A program made the translations under genes and the position numbers. From positions 1 through 8,152 of the forward strand of contig JAKAGC010000148.1 in the NCBI GenBank assembly GCA_021817755.1: a DNA stretch of 8,152 nucleotides. Reading direction: 5' to 3'. Origin of the DNA: Acidobacteriota bacterium (lineage in GTDB: Bacteria > Acidobacteriota > Aminicenantia > UBA2199). Of this stretch, positions 1 to 6,259 are shown piece after piece. The notes under the pieces are model-generated. The model was not told where the DNA came from. It made no database searches and saw only the letters and a program-made list of their open reading frames with translations. Position 1 is the first letter of the stretch. Each line of letters opens with the position of its first letter.

Positions 1-9
1 TAGTTTTTA

Positions 10-87
10 CCGACCTCTTTTTCTTGTATTGTAATTTCGCTTAAAATTATATTTTACTGGAAATATGAGGTCGGGTCTATTTTTTTT
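10..87 (+). terminator. Possible terminator-like inverted repeat followed by a T-run
   Basis: CCGACCTC (10-17) is exactly complementary to GAGGTCGG (67-74). The 49-nt interval includes a second hairpin, ATATTT (49-54) with AAATAT (61-66), that would stack directly on the outer stem. Eight T residues follow at 80-87. The large loop makes this a poor classical terminator. It could end transcription from an unseen upstream gene or be a chance arrangement in AT-rich DNA. Confidence 0.3.
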
Positions 88-198
88 AAATTTTTTATTA
101 GGACACTACTGATTAGAATAACAACTCTGCCAAATTTAAATCAGTAGCTTAGTAGGTTAGTAATATCATTCAGTTAGAAATAAATTTCATTAAGAAAT

Positions 199-227
199 TT
201 GACAAAAGAAAAACAATATTTTATTAT
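199..227 (+). promoter_or_regulatory. Sigma70-type promoter of the serine protease gene
   Basis: A perfect -35 hexamer TTGACA (199-204) is separated by exactly 17 nt from TATTAT (222-227), a five-of-six match to the -10 consensus. Transcription would begin near 234, leaving a leader of about 108 nt before the ATG at 342. No better promoter is visible in the upstream region. This is a pattern call without a mapped start site. Confidence 0.72.
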
Positions 228-240
228 AGTCACATGCAAA

Positions 241-281
241 CGATAAACTATCGCTGGCCCTTTTTGTCGAGGACAAGCGAT
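241..281 (+). promoter_or_regulatory. Leader RNA with two mutually exclusive hairpins
   Basis: CGATA (241-245) can pair with TATCG (249-253) around a 3-nt loop. Alternatively ATCGCT (250-255) can pair with AGCGAT (276-281), enclosing a TTGTC/GACAA hairpin (264-268 with 272-276; one A is shared between the two stems). The structures share bases 250-253 and cannot form together. I do not recognise a known riboswitch consensus. Regulation is an inference; the pairing itself is visible. Confidence 0.3.
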
Positions 282-330
282 TTCTCCCCATTTATGCCAA
301 CCAAAAATAATTATAAAAAATAAATCAATC

Positions 331-337
331 AAGGAGG
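331..337 (+). promoter_or_regulatory. Strong ribosome binding site for the serine protease
   Basis: AAGGAGG lies 4 nt before the ATG at 342. It is a near-complete Shine-Dalgarno match and fixes this start, which also opens directly into a signal peptide. Confidence 0.85.
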
Positions 338-341
338 AACT

Positions 342-2093
342 ATGAGAAAGTTTTTCTCAATTATGATCGTTTTAGCGTTGTTTACCGTAGCAACAACCTG
401 CCTTTTCTCAAAAGTTAAAGTTGGAGATTCATTAAAAGATATTTACGAGAGTCCCCATCCCTACAGCGGCGGGCATGGTCTCGTTTATGAGAAAGAGTTT
501 TACTGGCCTCGAGCCAGTTACATTTCCATTCATTTTTCCGGGTTTGATCTTCCCAATGGCGATTACCTCGAAATTTGCAGTCCCGATGGTCAATATTCCT
601 ATATATATACAGGTAAAGGAAAAGTAATCGGGAATGGTGAACAGATAATGAGCGAATTCTGGGCTTCCCATATACCCGGAGAAAAAGCACATGTAAGGCT
701 CTATAGCAAAAATCCTGAAGGAGGATTCGGGTTTGTCATCGATGAATGGGCTCATGGGTATGAAGCTGGTTATGTTGATGCTTTGATGAGCGAATTCGAT
801 CACGATTTCGATGCCAGCATTGAAGCCATCTGCTCAGCAGATGATAAGAAATGGGCCAAATGTTATGAAGGCACCACTATTTATGAAAAATCAAAAGCAG
901 TGTGCCGGTTACTCATTGGAGGTACCAGTGCATGTACCGGTTGGCTTCTCGGAAGTGAAGGCCATGTCATGACCAATAACCATTGTATTTCCACTCAATC
1001 CGATGCAGGCAATACAGACTATGAATTCATGGCTGAAGGTGCCACCTGTACAACCAGTTGTGCCAGTTGGGGAGCCTGCCCCGGTGTAGTAGCGGCAACT
1101 TCCGGTACTCTCATTAAAACCGATACCCCCCACGATTATGCACTCATCTTACTTCCTGTCAATGTAACATCCCAATACGGTTATCTACAATTCAGGAATT
1201 CATTACCCACTGTTGGAGAACGTATTTACATTCCTCAGCATCCTTCTGCATACGGCAAACAGATTGCTGTAGAGAGTGACGCCGATGGAGGTTATGCAAA
1301 AGTATACAGTCTCGATGAACCCGCTTGTCAGACCGGTGGCCCCAATGATATCGGGTATATGGCTGATACCATCGGTGGAAGCTCAGGTTCGCCAGTAATT
1401 GCGTATTCCGATAATCTTGTCGTGGCACTTCATCACTGCGCCACCTGTCCCAACCGCGGTGTACCCATTCCCAATATTATTACACACCTCGGCTCGTCTT
1501 TACCCGCCAATGCTATCGGAGGAACTGTAGTTAATCCTCCTGCTGCACCCTCAAATCTTACTGCTACAGCAGCCGCATGTAACCAGGTAAACCTTACATG
1601 GACAGACAATTCCACCGATGAATCCCAGTTTGTAATCGAACGTGGTACCAATGGGACGACGTTTACACAAATCGCCACTGTAAGTGCCAATGTTGTTTCA
1701 TATAGCGATACCACCGTAGCCGCAAGTACCACTTATTACTACAGAGTCAAAGCCTCCAACAGTGGCGGAAGTTCTGCTTATACCAATACTGCAAATGCCA
1801 CCACTCCAGCATGCCCTCCTGCTCCTCCCACAGCTCCTTCCAACCTTAAAGCGTCACCTTCCAAAACATCCGTATCACTCACCTGGACCGATAATTCCAC
1901 CAATGAAACCGGTTTCCGTATCTATAGAGGTTCCACATCATCCAATCTCACACTCATTGCTACTGTCGGAGCCAATGTTACTGCTTATACGAATTCCGGT
2001 CTATCCAGGAGGACCACTTATTATTATAAAGTGTGTGCCTACAATGCCAACGGTGAAAGCTGTTCTTCTGTGATATCGACACGGACCAAGTAA
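342..2093 (+). CDS. Secreted trypsin-like serine protease with two fibronectin type III domains
   Basis: The 583-residue product is an exported endopeptidase of the trypsin fold, with some resemblance to lysyl endopeptidase-type bacterial enzymes. Residues 1 to about 23 form a signal peptide (MRK start, hydrophobic core). Cys20 is not in a proper lipobox, so a soluble secreted form is likely. Residues 25-140 form a beta-rich, possibly CUB-like domain of uncertain family. The protease domain spans about 160-395, with triad His214 (TNNHC), Asp265 (HDYAL) and Ser348 (GGSSGSP). Cys198 and Cys215 flank the His as in disulfide-bonded trypsins, and many further cysteines suggest an extracytoplasmic fold. 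Two tandem fibronectin type III domains (about 401-490 and 497-583) share an LTWTDNST motif and end the protein; no C-terminal sorting domain follows. The gene has its own promoter and terminator. Its cleavage specificity cannot be read from the sequence. Confidence 0.9.
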   Translation: MRKFFSIMIVLALFTVATTCLFSKVKVGDSLKDIYESPHPYSGGHGLVYEKEFYWPRASYISIHFSGFDLPNGDYLEICSPDGQYSYIYTGKGKVIGNGEQIMSEFWASHIPGEKAHVRLYSKNPEGGFGFVIDEWAHGYEAGYVDALMSEFDHDFDASIEAICSADDKKWAKCYEGTTIYEKSKAVCRLLIGGTSACTGWLLGSEGHVMTNNHCISTQSDAGNTDYEFMAEGATCTTSCASWGACPGVVAATSGTLIKTDTPHDYALILLPVNVTSQYGYLQFRNSLPTVGERIYIPQHPSAYGKQIAVESDADGGYAKVYSLDEPACQTGGPNDIGYMADTIGGSSGSPVIAYSDNLVVALHHCATCPNRGVPIPNIITHLGSSLPANAIGGTVVNPPAAPSNLTATAAACNQVNLTWTDNSTDESQFVIERGTNGTTFTQIATVSANVVSYSDTTVAASTTYYYRVKASNSGGSSAYTNTANATTPACPPAPPTAPSNLKASPSKTSVSLTWTDNSTNETGFRIYRGSTSSNLTLIATVGANVTAYTNSGLSRRTTYYYKVCAYNANGESCSSVISTRTK

Positions 2094-2158
2094 TAGGTAG
2101 TAATATCGATAGTATATTATAAACTGTCGATTTTTAAAATTATATTTATAAAGAAAGG

Positions 2159-2190
2159 GGCCGGTGAAAATCTTCACCGGCCTTTTTTTT
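2159..2190 (+). terminator. Intrinsic terminator after the serine protease gene
   Basis: GGCCGGTGAA (2159-2168) and TTCACCGGCC (2173-2182) form a perfect 10-bp stem with loop AATC, followed directly by eight T residues (2183-2190). This is a textbook Rho-independent terminator, 66 nt after the stop codon at 2091-2093. It separates the protease gene from the peptidase pair. It also shows that a possible GTG start at 2164 for the next gene lies inside the terminator stem and is not real. Confidence 0.95.
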
Positions 2191-2289
2191 ATCTTGATTT
2201 TAGAATATTTTCAAGAGAACATTTTCACTTTTCTTTCCGTATTAAATTTCTATAGCAGTTATAAAGAACATTTGCGAATAAAAATAAAC

Positions 2290-2295
2290 GAGGTG
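2290..2295 (+). promoter_or_regulatory. Ribosome binding site deciding the start of the first M14-like gene
   Basis: GAGGTG sits directly ahead of the ATG at 2299; the GAGG core is 5 nt from the codon. This favours 2299 over in-frame starts further upstream. The protein from 2299 begins with a basic N-terminus and a hydrophobic stretch, as expected of a signal peptide. Confidence 0.75.
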
Positions 2296-2298
2296 AAA

Positions 2299-4353
2299 AT
2301 GAAGATGAATGGAAAACATGTTATCGTGCTATTATGGATAAGTGTATTTTTTGTTTTCTTCTCCATTAATGGATGGTCCGCTCCTCAGAAAGACGCATTA
2401 ACCTTTAATACCTATCACTCCCCCAAATATGTGGAAGGATTATTGAAGGATATTGCTGCCTCACACTCTGGGAATGCGGTTGTACATAAGATGGCGTCTA
2501 CCCCCGGAGGGAATGACGTAATTATAATGGAAATAGGAACAGAAATCGGCAAGAAAGAGAAAAAAATGCCTGCAATCTGGGTAGTAGCCAATATGGAAGG
2601 TACAGTACCTGTTTCCACAGAAGCCGCCCTTTATTTAATCCGGTCTCTTATCGATCAACCAGACCAATGGAAGAGCAAAACATGGTATATATTACCTATA
2701 GGTAACCCTGATGCGGCATTGCATTACTTTCAAAAGCCCCTTTTTATGGATGCGCGGAATAAGCGGCCTTATAATGATGATATGGATGACCAGGTCGATG
2801 AAGATGGTGTTGATGATCTCGATGGTAACGGTATTATTACCATGATGCGTGAGAAAGATCCTCAAGGTGAATGGATGGCTATCCCGGGGAATCCGTTACT
2901 CATGAAGCGTCCCGATTGGTCAAAAGGTGAAAAGGGCGAGTATAAACTCTACACCGAAGGGTTGGATAATGATAATGATGGTCAGTACAATGAAGATGGA
3001 CCCGGCGGAGTGAATACAGGCATCAATTTCCCACATTTGTTTAAATATCATACTGTTATAGGCGGTATGTGGCCCGGAAGCGAACCCGAGACGTTTTCGT
3101 TATTTAAATTTGCCCATGAACATCCTGAGATTGCAATGACCATATGTTTTGGGAAAACCAATTTTTGTATGACTCCTCCCCGCGGTGGTAGAAAAGAGGC
3201 TGTTGATATGTCTAAAATCAAACTCCCCGAGTGGATCGGAAAAATATACGGTATGGATACCACCCGCACATACACCATGGAAGAAATAATGGATTTCGCC
3301 CGTACTCTTGCTCCTACTGGATTTGAAATCTCCGAAAGTATGGTCGCAGGGATGTTGGGGCTCGGTGCAGCAGTGAACCCACAACCTGAAGATTTGAAAT
3401 TTTATAATGCCATCTCCGAAGAGTATAAAGAATTTCTTAAGAAAAATAAAATGGATGCCAAACGCCTTGACTCCGAACAAGATGAGGACGGTTCTTTTGA
3501 GTTGTGGTCCTATTATCAACTCGGTCTTCCTTCTTTTACTCTTGATTTCTGGACTCTCCCCCAGGTAGAAGAAGAGAAAAAAGGCGATACTCTTTCTCCT
3601 GAAAAATTAGAAACCATGACTAATGATGAATTTCTCGCCCTCGGTGAAGAGAAGATCGATGGCTTTTTAAAAGCTTCCGGTGCTCCCGGGAATATCAAGG
3701 CCAAAATGCTGATGGATATGATTAAGAACGGTATGATGACCACCAAAAAAATGGCTGAAATGATGAAGCAAATGCCCAAACCCAAAAGCCCTGAAGGTGT
3801 TAAACAAGAAGATAAAGCCCTTCTCTCTTTTAATGAAAAGGAATTGGGAGGAAAAGGATTCATCCAGTGGAAATCGTTTAATCATCCCCAATTGGGTGAA
3901 GTAGAGATCGGTGGAGAAGTCCCATTTGTTCGTAATACTCCTCCTGTTTCTATGGTCGAAAACCTCCTGAAAAACCAGGTACCCTGGGTGTTTGAGTTGG
4001 CTAAAAAAATTCCTTCCATTCGGATCGAAAAAGCAGAATCAACCTCTCTTGGTAGTGGAATTTACAAAGTCAAAGCCTGGATCGAAAATAATGGGTTTTT
4101 GCCCTATCCCACTGCAATGGGAAAACGGGACCAGCAGATTTTGCCCGCTATAGTCACTATTGAAGGCAAAGATTTAACTATTGTTGAAGGAAAGAAACGC
4201 AGTATGGTTTCCGATTTTCGTGGATTCAGTACTCGCACTGTCGAATGGATCGTTCGTACCGGCCAACCCGGTCAATTATCAGTAACCGTGAGTACTACCA
4301 GTGCCGGTGCCGATACAAAAACAGTGTCCCAGGGTAAAGGAGGTGTTAAATGA
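2299..4353 (+). CDS. Secreted M14 carboxypeptidase-like protein, probably a pseudoenzyme
   Basis: The 684-residue product starts with a signal peptide (about 1-28, ending near WSA). It aligns along most of its length with the next gene, so the two are tandem paralogues. Where the sister has the zinc motif HGNE, this protein has EGTV (Glu100, Val103). The third zinc ligand His is replaced by Gly285. The substrate-binding Asn-Arg is replaced by Gly241-Ile242, and the catalytic Glu by Asp416. The fold is nevertheless preserved: a WSYYQLGLPSF segment typical of M14 (402-413), two acidic DxDxDG-type calcium-binding inserts (about 160-180 and 222-234), and a C-terminal beta-rich domain (about 520-684). 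Residues 422-510 form a charged helical insert absent from the sister, with nine Met in positions 470-492. It probably no longer acts as a peptidase and may bind peptide, calcium or its sister protein. The stop overlaps the next start. No convincing promoter is seen in 2191-2298. Confidence 0.85.
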   Translation: MKMNGKHVIVLLWISVFFVFFSINGWSAPQKDALTFNTYHSPKYVEGLLKDIAASHSGNAVVHKMASTPGGNDVIIMEIGTEIGKKEKKMPAIWVVANMEGTVPVSTEAALYLIRSLIDQPDQWKSKTWYILPIGNPDAALHYFQKPLFMDARNKRPYNDDMDDQVDEDGVDDLDGNGIITMMREKDPQGEWMAIPGNPLLMKRPDWSKGEKGEYKLYTEGLDNDNDGQYNEDGPGGVNTGINFPHLFKYHTVIGGMWPGSEPETFSLFKFAHEHPEIAMTICFGKTNFCMTPPRGGRKEAVDMSKIKLPEWIGKIYGMDTTRTYTMEEIMDFARTLAPTGFEISESMVAGMLGLGAAVNPQPEDLKFYNAISEEYKEFLKKNKMDAKRLDSEQDEDGSFELWSYYQLGLPSFTLDFWTLPQVEEEKKGDTLSPEKLETMTNDEFLALGEEKIDGFLKASGAPGNIKAKMLMDMIKNGMMTTKKMAEMMKQMPKPKSPEGVKQEDKALLSFNEKELGGKGFIQWKSFNHPQLGEVEIGGEVPFVRNTPPVSMVENLLKNQVPWVFELAKKIPSIRIEKAESTSLGSGIYKVKAWIENNGFLPYPTAMGKRDQQILPAIVTIEGKDLTIVEGKKRSMVSDFRGFSTRTVEWIVRTGQPGQLSVTVSTTSAGADTKTVSQGKGGVK
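4336..4345 (+). promoter_or_regulatory. Near-perfect ribosome binding site inside the end of the upstream gene
   Basis: AAAGGAGGTG lies within the last codons of the first M14-like gene, with GGAGG ending 6 nt before the ATG at 4350. Stop and start overlap as ATGA (4350-4353). This arrangement supports translational coupling, with strong initiation of the second gene. Confidence 0.9.
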
Positions 4354-6149
4354 AAAAGTTATTTGTCATTCTTCTGGCTGTAGTGTTGGGAACCCTGTTG
4401 CTTACAGGAACTTCCCCTAAACAGAAAACAGGGGATCCCGAAGTAACCGTTCCTTTACGGTTTGATTATTATTATTCATATGAAATGGTATGTGAAGCCC
4501 TCGAAAAACTTCATAAGGCCTACCCTCAATTAACCCGGTTGGATCTCGTAGGAAAAAGCGATGAAGGACGTGCAATCTATGCACTCACAATTAATAATCC
4601 CAAAACCGGCAATGAAAACGATAAACCTGGAATTTATGCCGATGGAAACATCCATGGCAATGAAATTCAGGCTTCTGAAGTATGTCTTTATCTTGCAGAT
4701 TACCTCCTTAAAAATTATGGAGTCATCGATGAAATAACCAAACTCGTGGATAAGAAGAGTTTTTATATTATCCCCAGTGTGAATGTCGACGGACGTTATC
4801 ATTTTTTCCATGACGGCCAGCACTCCAGTAGTGGGAGAACAATTTATGTCCCCGTGGATGATGACCGTGACGGATTAATCGATGAGGACCCCTTCGATGA
4901 TCTCGATGGTGACGGTAATATCTGCCGGATGCGTAAAAAAGATCCCAATGGTAGCTTTATTGTGGATCCCGATGATCCCCGCATTATGAAATCCGTAGAG
5001 CCTGGAAAAAAAGGAGATTATATTATGCTTGGATTCGAGGGAATCGATAATGACGGCGATGGCCGAATTAATGAAGATGTCCCCGGTTATGTAGATGGAA
5101 ACAGGAATTTCGGTTTTGATTGGCAACCTCCATATGTTCAGAATGGGGCCGGAGAGTATCCATTTCAAGGTGTTGGTTTAAAAGCAATCGCCGAATATGT
5201 AATGAAACATCCCAATATTTGTATGGCCTGGACTTTTCATAATACCGGCGGGATGTATCTTCGTGGGCCAAGTTCCAAGCTTCTCGGCGAATATCCCATA
5301 TCCGATGTACAGGTATATGATTATATCGGGAAACAAGCAGAGCGAATCACCCCAGGGTATCGATACCTGCTCTCCTGGAAGGACCTCTATACCACTTACG
5401 GTGATTCCGGTGAATTCATGGCAAATCTCGCCGGTTGTTTTTCACTAGTAGGGGAGCTTTCCATCACAAAAGATGAGAGTTTCAAAACCTTTGCAGAAAA
5501 TCAAAAAGAAGCGATCGATTCAGCAAAAAAAGGCGGCGAAGATGAAGAAGATTTTGATTTTATGCGGTATTCCGATCTAGAAAAAGAGCATCTGAAATAC
5601 CAGGATAATTTGGCTCAAGGAGAGCTTTTTGTAGATTGGCATCCGTACAAACACCCTGTTTACGGTGATATCGAAATCGGCGGATGGGTTAAATACAGTC
5701 AACGTATGCCCCCTGCTTTTATGATAAAAGATATGGTTCACAGAAATGCATCTGCAGTTATATTTTCAGCGAAGCAAACTCCTGAAGTATCTATGGAGGT
5801 ATTCGAAACTAAAAAAATAGGTGATGATCTCTATAGAATTCGTGTACGTCTCGGCAATGCAAACGCCATTCCTACCATGACCGCCCTTGCTGAAAAGCAA
5901 AATTTGTATCCTAAAGATATGCTAAAAGTTTCGGGAAAAAATATACGAGTCATAGCCGGAGGTGTATTAAGAGATAAATATACCGATCAGGTTTCCTACA
6001 AAGATAAGAGACCGGAAGTACAATTCCTGCTGATTTATGGATTCAGTACATTCGAATATCAGTTTCTTGTATCCGGTTCCGGGAGTGTTTCATTTGATTA
6101 TTCTTCCCGGCATGCAGGAAAAATTACCCGGACTATTCAATTACAATAA
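4350..6149 (+). CDS. Secreted M14-family zinc carboxypeptidase with calcium-type insert
   Basis: The 599-residue product has a signal peptide (about 1-20) and an M14 zinc carboxypeptidase domain (about 35-380). The expected catalytic parts are visible: zinc ligands His102 and Glu105 (HGNE) with His297 (TFHNTGG), Asn251-Arg252 (NRNF) for the substrate carboxylate, and Glu369 (VGEL) as probable general base. M14 enzymes remove C-terminal residues from peptides; the preferred residue is not readable here. Between the HGNE motif and NRNF sits an acidic insert (about 169-250) with DxDxDG calcium-binding patterns, as in thrombospondin type 3 or dockerin loops. The C-terminal part (about 425-599) is a beta-rich domain shared with the upstream paralogue. 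The usual Tyr before the catalytic Glu is not evident; Ala358 seems to occupy its place in my hand alignment. The gene is co-transcribed and overlapping with the degenerate paralogue, and no terminator is seen after it. Confidence 0.9.
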   Translation: MKKLFVILLAVVLGTLLLTGTSPKQKTGDPEVTVPLRFDYYYSYEMVCEALEKLHKAYPQLTRLDLVGKSDEGRAIYALTINNPKTGNENDKPGIYADGNIHGNEIQASEVCLYLADYLLKNYGVIDEITKLVDKKSFYIIPSVNVDGRYHFFHDGQHSSSGRTIYVPVDDDRDGLIDEDPFDDLDGDGNICRMRKKDPNGSFIVDPDDPRIMKSVEPGKKGDYIMLGFEGIDNDGDGRINEDVPGYVDGNRNFGFDWQPPYVQNGAGEYPFQGVGLKAIAEYVMKHPNICMAWTFHNTGGMYLRGPSSKLLGEYPISDVQVYDYIGKQAERITPGYRYLLSWKDLYTTYGDSGEFMANLAGCFSLVGELSITKDESFKTFAENQKEAIDSAKKGGEDEEDFDFMRYSDLEKEHLKYQDNLAQGELFVDWHPYKHPVYGDIEIGGWVKYSQRMPPAFMIKDMVHRNASAVIFSAKQTPEVSMEVFETKKIGDDLYRIRVRLGNANAIPTMTALAEKQNLYPKDMLKVSGKNIRVIAGGVLRDKYTDQVSYKDKRPEVQFLLIYGFSTFEYQFLVSGSGSVSFDYSSRHAGKITRTIQLQ

Positions 6150-6157
6150 ATTCTCTC

Positions 6158-6186
6158 TTGACATTTGAGGCAAAAGGTAATACACT
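6158..6186 (+). promoter_or_regulatory. Sigma70-type promoter of the S1-domain gene
   Basis: A perfect TTGACA (6158-6163) is followed after exactly 17 nt by TACACT (6181-6186), a four-of-six -10 match. The start would be near 6193, giving a leader of about 67 nt. The promoter begins 9 nt after the stop of the carboxypeptidase gene, so the S1 gene can be transcribed independently. Readthrough from upstream is also possible because no terminator lies between them. Confidence 0.65.
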
Positions 6187-6206
6187 GTGAACTTTGAAAT
6201 ATTAAT

Positions 6207-6259
6207 AAGGAAGGAAAAAAGCGACGATATTAAAAAAAATTTTCGTCTAGGTAGAAACA
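6207..6259 (+). promoter_or_regulatory. A/T-rich structured leader of the S1-domain gene
   Basis: AAGGAAGGA (6207-6215) resembles a ribosome binding site but has no usable start codon at normal distance. GACGA (6223-6227) can pair with TCGTC (6243-6247) around an A/T-rich loop, bringing this site closer to the ATG at 6260. A short local match, TAGGT (6248-6252), lies at ordinary spacing. An in-frame TAG at 6248-6250 excludes any start upstream of it. In E. coli, S1 represses its own mRNA through a structured leader; a similar role here is inference only. Confidence 0.4.

Larger units (their letters stand above)
1..341. other. AT-rich gene-free region upstream of the serine protease gene
   Basis: No coding frame with start, ribosome binding site and protein-like composition is visible on either strand here. 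The stretch holds an inverted repeat with a T-run (10-87), a sigma70-like promoter (199-227), a leader with possible hairpins (241-281) and the ribosome binding site of the protease gene (331-337). Between about 88 and 198 I see only AT-rich sequence with a short TTAGTA doublet near 149-162. The neighbouring upstream gene lies outside the window. Confidence 0.7.

Noticed and set aside
342..410. Lipoprotein signal at Cys20 of the serine protease
   Set aside because: The residues before the Cys (Ala-Thr-Thr) do not fit the lipobox pattern, so an ordinary signal peptide is more likely.
432..803. Antisense open frame of 123 codons inside the serine protease gene
   Set aside because: Its composition is not protein-like, it has no ribosome binding site, and it sits opposite a clearly recognisable domain.
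1762..2073. Open frame of 103 codons in another frame over the second fibronectin type III domain
   Set aside because: The product is a low-complexity Pro/Leu/His string, as expected from reading Thr/Ser-rich fibronectin codons out of frame.
1800..2093. C-terminal secretion or cell-surface sorting domain on the serine protease
   Set aside because: The protein ends directly after the second fibronectin type III domain, with no LPxTG motif, hydrophobic anchor or extra sorting module.
158..2107. Ten-nt direct repeat TAGTAATATC at 158-167 and 2098-2107 flanking the protease gene
   Set aside because: It could suggest an insertion footprint, but the match is short and AT-rich, chance is likely at this size, and no transposase, terminal inverted repeats or composition shift accompany it.
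2235..2265. Promoter for the first M14-like gene (TATAAA at 2260-2265 with TTCCGT at 2235-2240)
   Set aside because: The -35 is a poor match and the 19-nt spacing is unfavourable. The gene must be transcribed from somewhere after the terminator, but I cannot point to a convincing element.
2164..2298. Extension of the first M14-like protein to a GTG at 2164
   Set aside because: The GTG lies inside the stem of the intrinsic terminator, has no ribosome binding site, and would place 45 residues in front of a good signal peptide that begins at 2299.
3100..3519. Antisense open frame of 139 codons inside the first M14-like gene
   Set aside because: It lies opposite a well-supported coding region, with no promoter or ribosome binding site and no recognisable domain; overlapping frames at 3048-3278 and 3516-3863 have the same character.
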